A stretch of DNA of 64,000 nt. It comes from Coprenecus sp949297365. GTDB lineage: Bacteria > Bacteroidota > Bacteroidia > Bacteroidales > UBA932. The stretch covers positions 1,178,001 through 1,242,000 of the forward strand of contig OZ006987.1 in NCBI GenBank assembly GCA_963931055.1, given 5' to 3'. The stretch's first letter is position 1. Every line of letters begins with the position of its first letter. Below the pieces are notes generated by a model. The model searched no databases, was not told the DNA's origin, and was given only the letters and a program-made list of their open reading frames with translations. Below are positions 17,529-24,965 of this stretch, piece by piece. The position numbers and the translations under genes are program-made.

Positions 17529-18734
17529 ATGAAGTCAGGCAGTTCAAAGATTACAAAAGGCGTAGGCTTCCAGCGCGGAGTCTACGCCTTTTGCCGTACA
17601 TTCGTGGGCCCTTTCGTCAATATCATCCTGCACATCAGGTATAAACCGTGCAAGGTGCGCAGCCGGACATTCCTGTGCCTGGGCAACCACACCCAGAACC
17701 TCGACCCCGCCCTGATGGTCATCGGCACACGGAGGCACATGCGTTTCGTGGCCAATGCCTCCCTGACCCGCGGCATAGCCGGATTCTTCCTCAACCCGCT
17801 GTTCGGCATAATTCCCAGAGAGAAAGGCGCCAAGGGAGATGCCGCCATTGCCTTGATAGAAGCCAATCTCCGGGCTGGCGTATCCGTCGGAATGTTTCCC
17901 GAGGGCAACCGCAGCTGGGACGGCGAGACCGAGTTTATCTCGCCCCGTACCGCCGCCCTGGTCAAGGATACGGGCGTGGCCCTGCTGACCTACCGTCTGA
18001 CAGGAGGCTACCTGCTGCGCCCGCGATGGGCCGAGCACAAGCGCAAGGGGCCGATGTACGGAGAACTGGTTCATGAATACACTCCTGAGGAACTTGCCGG
18101 GATGACGGTGGACGAGGTCTATGAGGCCATCTGCCGGGACCTGTATGTCAATGCCTACGAGACCCAGGCCGCCAGCGGGGCGTTGTACAGCGGCAAGGCC
18201 CTGGCGGAGGGACTGCAGTATGCGGCCTATCTCTGCCCGCACTGCCTGCGCTTCGGTACGATACAGACCTCCGGAGACAATATCACCTGTGACTGCGGAC
18301 TTTCCGCCCGTCTGCTTGAGACAGGATGGTTTGAGAAGGGGGAGAATATGCCCTTTGATAATTTTTCCCAGTGGAACCGCTTCCAGAAGCGTTGGGTACA
18401 CGAGAACTGCGGGGCCCTGCGGCTGCATACGGAAGAGCCGATAGTCTGCGACAATGACTGCTTCAAACTTACATTGAAAAAGGATGGAGTCTTCACCCAC
18501 TTGTCGGACAATGCCTCCGTGGCCATGTACGGAGACCGGCTGGAAATATTCTACGGTGATCAGAAGATAGTCTACAGTATCGGTGAGATAACCGGTTACG
18601 GCACCTTCCTGTCCCGTTCGATGTATTTCAACTGCGGCCCGTCCGTCCGCTATCAGCTCATCGCCACGAAGCCTGTCTCCACCCTAAAATACTACGCCCT
18701 CTGGCGCGGTCTGTCCGGCCGCGAGTACCTATAG
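17529..18734 (+). CDS. PlsC-type acyltransferase with extra zinc-ribbon-like C-terminus
   Basis: Probable 1-acyl-glycerol-3-phosphate acyltransferase. Acyltransferase motifs are NHTQNLD (HX4D; about 53-59) and FPEGNRS (about 123-129). At 401 residues it is much longer than plain PlsC (about 240). The extra part carries CPHC...CDCG (about 236-258), a zinc-ribbon pattern, then a beta-rich tail resembling a PH-like module (about 300-400). It follows the acyl-CoA ligase by 5 bp and overlaps the convergent lipoprotein gene by 6 bp. Confidence 0.82.
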   Translation: MKSGSSKITKGVGFQRGVYAFCRTFVGPFVNIILHIRYKPCKVRSRTFLCLGNHTQNLDPALMVIGTRRHMRFVANASLTRGIAGFFLNPLFGIIPREKGAKGDAAIALIEANLRAGVSVGMFPEGNRSWDGETEFISPRTAALVKDTGVALLTYRLTGGYLLRPRWAEHKRKGPMYGELVHEYTPEELAGMTVDEVYEAICRDLYVNAYETQAASGALYSGKALAEGLQYAAYLCPHCLRFGTIQTSGDNITCDCGLSARLLETGWFEKGENMPFDNFSQWNRFQKRWVHENCGALRLHTEEPIVCDNDCFKLTLKKDGVFTHLSDNASVAMYGDRLEIFYGDQKIVYSIGEITGYGTFLSRSMYFNCGPSVRYQLIATKPVSTLKYYALWRGLSGREYL

Positions 18735-19697
18735 GGTTTCGAGCTGAAGCATCAGCATTCCGGTGGATATATCCTTGAAAATGACTTTCTTGTCGCGGTC
18801 CAGCAGGTAAAGGGACGGAATGGCGCGGACATCGTAGACAAGATTGTCGCGTATGGACAGGTCCTGGTTGTAACCGGTAATCCAGTCCTCCGGATAATCT
18901 GACAGGCCCTGATACCAGGCGGACACATCCTCGTCAATATAGATGCTCAGAAGAGCCAGACGGCCTTGTTGCTCCATAGAATTGATAATCGGAGAACTCT
19001 TCAACATACCGATAATCTCCCGGCAGGCCGGGCATCCGGGATTGGAGAACAGCAGCAGCGTGTACTCGCTCCGGGTCTCGTAGAGGCTGTGCATACGGCC
19101 CTTGGCATCTGTATATGTGAAATCGGCCGCATACGCTCCGGGAGCATTGTTCCTGCATGTGGTCAGTTGCTGCTGATAATAACTGCTGTAATGCTCACCG
19201 GTACGTCTGGTGCTGAGGACACTTTCCACTACCGGGATATAAAAACCCTCGTTGCGCAGCTCCGAAAGAGGATTCCAGAGAGCTGACTCCATGACAGTCA
19301 CGATAAAGTCATAGATATGTCCGGATGTGTCGGTTACGGCAGACTCCTCGGCCAGCGACATCAGATGACGCTGGGCCTCCAAGGCTTTATCATAGGGTAT
19401 GGACCAGAGTGCCATGATATAATCCCTTACAGCTTGAGTCATACCGTTCTCCGTCACTCCACCTATAAGAGTGTCGGATATGCCGTTCCACACCTGAGTG
19501 GAATCAAAGTATCTGTTCCAGTAATGCGATGCGGCATACTCAGCCGCTTCCTGGCCCGTCAGCATGGTGGGCACTGACACATACGGAAAAGCCTGCGGGC
19601 CTTTCTCCGCACCGGTGTCCGTATGAAAATTACACCCGCTTATGAACACGGGTGTAATTGCCAAAAAAAGTAAAGTTATGAAAAAAGATTTATCCAT
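18729..19697 (-). CDS. DUF5106/thioredoxin-like lipoprotein
   Basis: 322-residue lipoprotein (lipobox FISGC, Cys about 22). The N-terminal helical part (YAASHYWNRYFDSTQ, about 54-68) fits DUF5106. The C-terminal part is a thioredoxin fold with NPGCPACREIIGML (CxxC about 228-231) and the cis-Pro segment RAIPSLYLLD (about 295). It is likely an envelope disulfide or thiol protein. The ATG lies only 7 bp after the 3' end of tRNA-Gln on the same strand, so its mRNA may come from processing of a tRNA-mRNA transcript. Confidence 0.85.
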   Translation of the reverse strand: MDKSFFITLLFLAITPVFISGCNFHTDTGAEKGPQAFPYVSVPTMLTGQEAAEYAASHYWNRYFDSTQVWNGISDTLIGGVTENGMTQAVRDYIMALWSIPYDKALEAQRHLMSLAEESAVTDTSGHIYDFIVTVMESALWNPLSELRNEGFYIPVVESVLSTRRTGEHYSSYYQQQLTTCRNNAPGAYAADFTYTDAKGRMHSLYETRSEYTLLLFSNPGCPACREIIGMLKSSPIINSMEQQGRLALLSIYIDEDVSAWYQGLSDYPEDWITGYNQDLSIRDNLVYDVRAIPSLYLLDRDKKVIFKDISTGMLMLQLETL

Positions 19698-19704
19698 CTC
19701 ATCG

Positions 19705-19775
19705 TTGACCTAAGAGGATTCGAACCTCTACAGACAGAACCAAAATCTGTAGTGCTACCATTACACCATAGGTCA
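19705..19775 (-). tRNA. tRNA-Gln (anticodon TTG)
   Basis: On the minus strand there is a full cloverleaf: 7-bp acceptor stem TGACCTA/TAGGTCA, D-arm with GGTGTAATGGTAGC, anticodon loop TTTTGGT giving TTG, and T-arm with GGTTCGAATCC. The discriminator is A and CCA is not encoded. Confidence 0.95.
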
Positions 19776-19806
19776 ATACCGGACTGCAAAGGTAGTATTT
19801 TTATTT

Positions 19807-20202
19807 TTAAAATTGAAAAATGTTTCTCACAATCCACCAGGCGATGATGACTGCGAATACCGTCCATATCGTTCCCCTGCCGTTGAGCCTTTCATAAAGC
19901 ACCGGGAATCGTCGTCTCATCATCCAGGAAAAGCACATAAGAGCCAGAAACGGTATGGAGAGTACCAGAAGTGCATTGTGCCTGAACGCATCTCCTACCT
20001 GAAGATGCAAAAGGGCATGTATGGCGCGTTGGGAGCCGCATCCTGGACATTTCAGACCAGTCAGCAGATAAAAGAGGCATTTGGGAGAATATACCGAATC
20101 CTCCGGATCCACCCGGTACAGCCACAGCGCAGCCAATACAGCGCACATGAGCGCCACCGTAATCAATACATAATGCAGTCCGCGCTTTTTCAGAACAGGC
20201 AT
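19807..20202 (-). CDS. DUF2752 membrane protein
   Basis: 131-residue membrane protein with about three transmembrane segments and the DUF2752 signature LLTGLKCPGCGSQRAIHALLH (about 46-66). Function unknown; the CxxC-like pair could bind metal. It overlaps the upstream zinc-ribbon gene by 13 bp. Confidence 0.85.
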   Translation of the reverse strand: MPVLKKRGLHYVLITVALMCAVLAALWLYRVDPEDSVYSPKCLFYLLTGLKCPGCGSQRAIHALLHLQVGDAFRHNALLVLSIPFLALMCFSWMMRRRFPVLYERLNGRGTIWTVFAVIIAWWIVRNIFQF

Positions 20203-20585
20203 GCAGTCGTATAGTAGATGCTGTCATCCCACCATGTTGCCCACGACACACCCACCAGAATCAGTATCACATACACTATCCACAATAGCACACTCAGCAG
20301 AATTCCGGCCAAAGACCAGTTTCTGGCTTTCCGGGAATAGGCGCATGCCTCGTCCGCACGGCCGGCATACCAGCTGGAATCCACCTTCGAGGCGTAGACT
20401 ATGCCGACGATTCCGAAAGGCAGACAACAGAAAATCGTCACCAGTATGGACAGGACAAGATATGTGGACGGTCTTTCCGCCCGAGGGTATGCCCTACCAG
20501 GCCCGTCCTCTGACAGGCTGTGTCCGCAGTTGGTACAGAATCTTGTTCCGTCCGGCAACTGTGCTCCGCAATTTTTACAGTACAT
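20190..20585 (-). CDS. Zinc-ribbon plus CD225/dispanin-like membrane protein
   Basis: 131 residues: an N-terminal zinc ribbon (CKNCG...FCTNCG, about 3-21) followed by two hydrophobic segments in a CD225/dispanin arrangement (LVLSILVTIFCCLPFGIVGIVYASKVD in part, about 43-69). Such short proteins are common in Bacteroidales near TM2 and DUF2752 genes. Function unknown. Confidence 0.8.
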   Translation of the reverse strand: MYCKNCGAQLPDGTRFCTNCGHSLSEDGPGRAYPRAERPSTYLVLSILVTIFCCLPFGIVGIVYASKVDSSWYAGRADEACAYSRKARNWSLAGILLSVLLWIVYVILILVGVSWATWWDDSIYYTTACLF

Positions 20586-20602
20586 AACTTCAATTATTTA
20601 GA

Positions 20603-21019
20603 TTAGAAAATGGGGAACGTCTTATCCGTATTGTAATACTTCTCATTAAAGTCCTCATCAGTCATTGTGAGGATGATGATGCCTTGAATAAGCATTATTA
20701 TCTGCCATATACCGCAGGTACACAAGGACAGGAGTATCGACAGCAGTCCCGCCGTGGTTTTCTCAAGATAGAAATAGTGAATACCGAGGCCTCCCAGGAA
20801 TAAGGCGAGAAGTCCGGCAGTCAGCCTGTCTTTGGGGTACCGGTTCCGGGCGCCGGGATTAGACGCTCCGCATTGAGGACAGTACTTCAGGTTCTGCGGC
20901 ATCTTCGCTCCACAGTTGGGACAGAACACCTCTTTCACGACGGGCGCACCGCAATGAGGACACACCGATGCGGAATCAGAAATCTGCTGACCGCATTCTT
21001 TACAATTTACAAGAGCCAT
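20603..21019 (-). CDS. Double zinc-ribbon TM2-domain protein
   Basis: 138 residues with two N-terminal zinc ribbons (CKECG...CPHCG and CPNCG...CPQCG, about 6-51) and a TM2 domain (LLALFLGGLGIHYFYL, about 70-85, then a second helix). It heads the three-gene run TM2, CD225-like, DUF2752 on the minus strand. Function unknown. Confidence 0.85.
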   Translation of the reverse strand: MALVNCKECGQQISDSASVCPHCGAPVVKEVFCPNCGAKMPQNLKYCPQCGASNPGARNRYPKDRLTAGLLALFLGGLGIHYFYLEKTTAGLLSILLSLCTCGIWQIIMLIQGIIILTMTDEDFNEKYYNTDKTFPIF

Positions 21020-21102
21020 GGGTTAAGGATTAAATTCTTCAATATCTGCAAATTTAAAATAAATCCGATTATATCCTGCATCAATCCGGACAAATCGCAT
21101 GC

Positions 21103-21573
21103 TTATTGCCCTAACACAGGCAGGCTGTCCCCGAAAATATAGTAGAGGGCGAGCCAGAAGGCGAAGCGGGTGCCCTTGCCGATGAGCATGAAGAGGGCGC
21201 AGCGTCCGAAATGGAGCTTGTAGAAGCCGAGGCCTATGGCGAAGACGTCACCTACGAAAGGCAGCCAGGTCATGAACGCCAGCAGGGAACCGTACTTGTC
21301 TATCTTCGATTTCTGTCTCAGCAGGGTCTCCTCCTTGACGTGAAACCACTTTTCTATCCATTCCCATTTGCCGATGCGGCCTATCCAGTAGGAGGTCAGG
21401 CCGCCGAGCCAGTTGCCGGCAGTAGCGCAGATCCAGGATATCAGCGGGTCCCCTCCGGCTATGAGGATGCCTACGATGAGAAAATCCGATGAGAACGGGA
21501 CGACTGTGGCCGCTATGAAGGTGCCGATGAACAGGCCGACGTAGCCGAGGTCGAGCAGAAATTCCAGATCCAT
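21103..21573 (-). CDS. YqaA/DedA-like membrane protein
   Basis: 156-residue membrane protein of the SNARE-associated/VTT (DedA-like, YqaA) family. Family marks are GTFIAATVVPFSSDFLIVG (about 17-35) and the GNWLGGLTSYWIGR segment (about 53-66). Relatives affect membrane lipid movement and envelope fitness. It begins 4 bp after the tadA stop. Confidence 0.85.
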   Translation of the reverse strand: MDLEFLLDLGYVGLFIGTFIAATVVPFSSDFLIVGILIAGGDPLISWICATAGNWLGGLTSYWIGRIGKWEWIEKWFHVKEETLLRQKSKIDKYGSLLAFMTWLPFVGDVFAIGLGFYKLHFGRCALFMLIGKGTRFAFWLALYYIFGDSLPVLGQ

Positions 21574-21577
21574 TGTC

Positions 21578-22018
21578 CTATTTTCTTATCTTCTTGAAAA
21601 AATCTGTCATGACAGCACCGCACTCGTCCGCCAGTATTCCGCTGCAGACCTTTGTCCTCGGATGCAGCAGGGACGGGGAAAAAAGGGTGTAACCGCGCTT
21701 GGGGTCGTCCGCACCGTAGACCACTGCCCCGACCTGTGTCCAGGCCATGGCGGCGGCACACATCGGACAAGGCTCGACTGTGACGTATAGGGTGCATTCT
21801 GGCAGGTATTTCCCGCCAATGTAGGCGGTGGCGGCCGTCATGGCCAGCATCTCCGCATGGGCGGTGGGGTCGTGAAGGGTCTCGGTCTGGTTGTGCGCCC
21901 GGGCGATGATGCGTCCCTCGCACACCACTACCGCTCCGATGGGGATTTCCCCCTCGTCCCAGGCCCGCCTGGCCTCTTTCAGGGCCTCGCGCATGTATTT
22001 TTCGTGGTCAGTGTTCAT
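21578..22018 (-). CDS. tadA: tRNA-specific adenosine deaminase
   Basis: Deaminates A34 of tRNA-Arg(ACG) to inosine. The 146-residue product has the zinc/catalytic motif HAEML (about 53-57) and PCPMC (about 82-86). The ATG at 22018 gives a typical N-terminus (MNTDHEKYMREALKEA) and overlaps the end of the Fic gene by 11 bp. An in-frame upstream ATG at 22042 is less likely because it lies deeper in the Fic gene. Confidence 0.93.
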   Translation of the reverse strand: MNTDHEKYMREALKEARRAWDEGEIPIGAVVVCEGRIIARAHNQTETLHDPTAHAEMLAMTAATAYIGGKYLPECTLYVTVEPCPMCAAAMAWTQVGAVVYGADDPKRGYTLFSPSLLHPRTKVCSGILADECGAVMTDFFKKIRK

Positions 22019-23102
22019 TGTGGTCCAATATTTTCCAGGCACCGTTCTTCTTTGCTCCGGTCCTTTCTATTATGCCTTTCTCACGAAGCCGGTCAATAGC
22101 CCGCTTTATAGTGCTCCGTGATTTTTTGATATGGGTTGCTATGTTCTCTATCTTAATAGACGGATTGTCGGCAATAACCTGTAAAACAGCTATTTCCACT
22201 AAAGAGGCCTCCCCGGTCAGATGTTTTAAAGGTTCATTTTGAACCTTTAAGCCGGGATTTAAAGGTTCATTTTGAACCTTTAAAGTGTCTGCTTTTATGT
22301 GCAGTGTCCTGTTTCTTAAATCTGCCTTCTCGTTGAGAATGAGGTGCCGCAGAAATCTCTCCAATGGTTCTGTAGTGGCTGTTATTCCGTTTTTCAAGTC
22401 ATTGTAATTGGCCCTGACGAGAGCATTGCGGAAAAACCATGAGTGCCTCTCAAAAGTGTCATTTTCCACATTGAACCCGAAATTACGGAGATATTTTATC
22501 AGGAATACAGCGGTTGTGCGGGTATTGCCCTCACCGAACGGATGAATCTGCCATAGACCGGAGATGAATCTTGCGATATGACTTACAGCTTCGTCTGCTG
22601 ACAGCCCCTCGTAGGAAAATTCCCTTTCAGTGGAGATATCGTATTCCAAGGTGTCCGTTATCAGACCTGCACCGGCATAGGTGACAGTGCCTCCGTCCAA
22701 TACCCATTCTTTTTTGGTGATGTTATAGTCCCGGATGCGGCCGGCGAATTTGTAAATGCCTGTGAAAAGATACCGATGGATACGGATGAGTTCAGCCGGA
22801 GTCATGGAGAATGCCTGTTCTGCGAGAAGTTCGGTGATTCTGTAAGAGACTGTGTCGGCCTCTTTGGTACGTTCATCATTGCCGGTGTCCTCCCTTGCTG
22901 TGCGGCTCTCGTAGTAAGACTCAATGCGCTGCCGTACTTCCCGGAGCGAGATGTCTCCCTCGATATGCTCGCGGGCGGTATCAATAAGGTACGCCGAGGG
23001 CTTCAGTCCGTCCACGTCCTGAAGTCCGATGGCCGTCCGCCATGCCTGTGCCCGCTCCGCCCTCGACGGCTCGCCCTGCCTTATATATTCCTCAAAGTCC
23101 AT
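22008..23102 (-). CDS. Fic-domain protein with C-terminal winged-helix domain
   Basis: Fic enzymes transfer AMP (or similar groups) from nucleotides to target hydroxyls. The 364-residue product has an N-terminal helical region with IEGDISLREVRQRIESYY (about 46-63), like the inhibitory/VbhA-type part. The Fic core carries HPFGEGNTRTTA (about 184-195), where Thr replaces the common Gly/Lys before Arg. A wHTH follows (about 305-355). Between core and wHTH is an 11-residue tandem repeat (LKVQNEPLNPG, LKVQNEPLKHL) encoded by two 33-bp DNA repeats. The ATG at 23102 is chosen over GTG at 23108. It overlaps tadA by 11 bp and abuts DUF3307. Confidence 0.88.
   Translation of the reverse strand: MDFEEYIRQGEPSRAERAQAWRTAIGLQDVDGLKPSAYLIDTAREHIEGDISLREVRQRIESYYESRTAREDTGNDERTKEADTVSYRITELLAEQAFSMTPAELIRIHRYLFTGIYKFAGRIRDYNITKKEWVLDGGTVTYAGAGLITDTLEYDISTEREFSYEGLSADEAVSHIARFISGLWQIHPFGEGNTRTTAVFLIKYLRNFGFNVENDTFERHSWFFRNALVRANYNDLKNGITATTEPLERFLRHLILNEKADLRNRTLHIKADTLKVQNEPLNPGLKVQNEPLKHLTGEASLVEIAVLQVIADNPSIKIENIATHIKKSRSTIKRAIDRLREKGIIERTGAKKNGAWKILDHNEH
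22228..22281. repeat. Two-unit 33-bp palindromic repeat inside the fic gene
   Basis: Two identical 21-bp palindromes, each with 9-bp arms (AAAGGTTCA and its complement) around TTT, begin at 22228 and 22261, exactly 33 bp apart. They keep the reading frame and encode the protein repeat LKVQNEPL. The palindrome extends to 11 and 12-bp arms in the two copies. Confidence 0.9.
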
Positions 23103-23107
23103 TGTCA

Positions 23108-23824
23108 CTACATTTTGATTTTAACCGTGATAAGTCCGACAGCAATAGCAATGCCAAAACTTAGAAGTGTCCCTACAAGGACATATTCTGTTCTATCGGT
23201 GTCCGAATCCTTGAACCTGAGAATGGACTTAGCGGCGATGACAAACCCTATGGCTCCGTACTGTCCGATAAGCACAAAAATCAAAGTCAGCAGCCTTTCC
23301 AGACTGCCGATCAGCGCACCGGCATTTCGCATATTCTTGCAAGATGCGCCCTCTCCTAATTGATATTTTTGCAACACTTTTTTTATCAGAATATTGGTTG
23401 GTTTACAGCAGAACAGTACACCGGCAATAAGAAGTGGAAGAGAGATAGAGAGTGAGAAAGAGTTGTCTATCTTTTGCAAAGGTAATAAGTCTGTTGCGTC
23501 ATATATGACAGATACAGCGAGAATAACAGCTATGTGCAGCAGTTGGTCAAATATAAAAACCGAAAGCCTCTCTTTGCAATAAAGTTTTGACAAATCAATG
23601 AGCCAGTGCGAAACGGCTATGACAAAAGCATAAATTATGAAGCCTGTTTGAGGGACCATTATCCATGACAGGATGCCGATTATAAGGGAGTGGGCATACA
23701 AAAAGCGGCTTTTTATTTTAAACGCCTCTTTCTGACGGCAAAGTTTGTCATTCTGGCAGTAGAAATCCCCCACGAGGTGAGCGGTAAACAGACTTAAAAG
23801 CAACCAACTATTCATATCCTTCAA
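23108..23824 (-). CDS. DUF3307 membrane protein
   Basis: 238-residue polytopic membrane protein with the DUF3307 start LFTAHLVGDFYCQ (about 12-24) and further histidines in AHSLIIGILSW and VSHWLID. It overlaps the SatD-like gene by 17 bp. DUF3307 and SatD-type genes are often paired, so they probably work together; the function is unknown. Confidence 0.82.
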   Translation of the reverse strand: MKDMNSWLLLSLFTAHLVGDFYCQNDKLCRQKEAFKIKSRFLYAHSLIIGILSWIMVPQTGFIIYAFVIAVSHWLIDLSKLYCKERLSVFIFDQLLHIAVILAVSVIYDATDLLPLQKIDNSFSLSISLPLLIAGVLFCCKPTNILIKKVLQKYQLGEGASCKNMRNAGALIGSLERLLTLIFVLIGQYGAIGFVIAAKSILRFKDSDTDRTEYVLVGTLLSFGIAIAVGLITVKIKM

Positions 23825-24485
23825 ATTTTAAGTTCTCAAAATACCGGAGAGCCTCCTCAATGCAGTACCATTTTGCCGATTTGGAATGCTGGCTTACTGC
23901 CGGCTGTCTGATTTCCATCCTGGAGGCTATATCTGACTCGTTCATGCCAAGCAGTTTGTAATAAAGAACGTTGCACTGGCGCCCTGTGGCATCATTTATC
24001 AGAGCATCAGTCAGCAGGACAACAGTGTTTACGGCTTGATATGCTTCCATATTGGCCGCACAGAAAGTCATTGTTCCTTTCGCTGTGGAATTTGTCTTTT
24101 CAAGACCTCTGCCTGACAGGTAAATGGCTTCTCCGTCCATTATGCCCTCAGTCTTTTCGATAATCCGCATCCTGCCTATGCCTATGGCCATGCGGACGCC
24201 GAAAGTCACAAATTGCTGATTTTGTTTTGTCGAGGCAACATCAAAGGCTTTGATAAAAGTTTTCAGGATCAAGGCTATCCTAAAAATCTTTCTTGGCTCC
24301 GGGAGGACGCACTCCAGGTAATCCCCTTTTATGAGTCTACCCCAGAATCCCGGGAATTCTCTTTCCAGCAATTCAAGCAGATCTTCTATCCCGCGTTTAA
24401 GCCTTATGGTCTCATTGACAGACAGGCTGGTCGAAGCGACGATGTCAGCTGAGATAGAGGCATATATGTGCTTATATGTGTTCAT
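23808..24485 (-). CDS. SatD-like protein with C-terminal HTH
   Basis: 225 residues. The N-terminal part (ISADIVASTSLSVNETIRL, then LIKGDYLECVLPEP) looks like the SatD/nucleotide-cyclase-type fold. The C-terminus has a helix-turn-helix-like stretch (LLGMNESDIASRMEIRQPAVSQHSKSAKWY in part, about 175-205). It is the first gene of the run SatD-like, DUF3307, fic, tadA, DedA-like. A palindrome at 24523-24544 lies 38 bp upstream and could be its operator. Confidence 0.68.
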   Translation of the reverse strand: MNTYKHIYASISADIVASTSLSVNETIRLKRGIEDLLELLEREFPGFWGRLIKGDYLECVLPEPRKIFRIALILKTFIKAFDVASTKQNQQFVTFGVRMAIGIGRMRIIEKTEGIMDGEAIYLSGRGLEKTNSTAKGTMTFCAANMEAYQAVNTVVLLTDALINDATGRQCNVLYYKLLGMNESDIASRMEIRQPAVSQHSKSAKWYCIEEALRYFENLKFEGYE

Positions 24486-24522
24486 GTCAGCAAATATAAG
24501 TGAAAAATCTTAAAATGGCAAA

Positions 24523-24544
24523 TTATAAGTATTAACACTTATAA
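24523..24544. promoter_or_regulatory. Palindrome between the SatD-like gene and groES
   Basis: TTATAAGT, 6 bp, ACTTATAA: a perfect 8-bp inverted repeat. A further half-site (ATATAAGTG) lies at 24494-24502. The location just upstream of an HTH-containing gene suggests autoregulation. Confidence 0.45.
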
Positions 24545-24576
24545 GAAGTAAAAATAAGCAGAGAGACTTAAATGGT

Positions 24577-24618
24577 GACAATTTGGCAGAGCACCCGGTG
24601 TGGCACTCATTTTGTTTT
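24577..24618 (+). promoter_or_regulatory. Possible groES control region, sigma-54-like spacing
   Basis: The stretch contains TGACAATTTGGCA and then TGGCAC followed by TTTTGT, giving GG-N10-GT. This is one base from the -24/-12 (GG-N10-GC) pattern. No CIRCE inverted repeat is present. Assignment is tentative. Confidence 0.3.
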
Positions 24619-24659
24619 ATGGGTCAATACAGTTTGAAAACAACTAAAATTTAAAAGAT

Positions 24660-24929
24660 ATGAACATTAGACCTTTAGCAGACAGAGTGCTCGTAGAGCC
24701 CAAAGAAGCTGAGACCAAGACAGCAAGCGGAATCTATATTCCTGAGACAGCAAAAGAGAAACCCCAGCAGGGTAAGGTAATCGCTGTAGGCAGCGGCAAG
24801 AAGGATGAGCCCATGGAACTGAAAGTAGGCGACACCGTTCTCTACGGAAAATATTCCGGAACCGAGATTACCGTTGACGGCAAGGACTATCTGATGATGC
24901 GTCAGTCCGACGTGCTCGCAGTTCTTTAA
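24660..24929 (+). CDS. groES: Co-chaperonin GroES
   Basis: 89-residue lid of the GroEL chaperonin, cytoplasmic. It has the family start MNIRPLADRVLVEP, a mobile loop (EAETKTASGIYIPETAKEKPQ, about 16-36) and the end YLMMRQSDVLAVL. groEL follows after 36 bp. Confidence 0.97.
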   Translation: MNIRPLADRVLVEPKEAETKTASGIYIPETAKEKPQQGKVIAVGSGKKDEPMELKVGDTVLYGKYSGTEITVDGKDYLMMRQSDVLAVL

Positions 24930-24965
24930 TTAATCTGTTTGTTTAACTTTTAAAATCGTACAACT

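Noticed and set aside
15619..17547. Long open frame opposite the acyl-CoA ligase
   Set aside because: It has no domain signal and mirrors the codon bias of the real gene. The same reasoning removes long antisense frames over tyrS, uvrC, the Na/Pi transporter and the DUF2723 gene.
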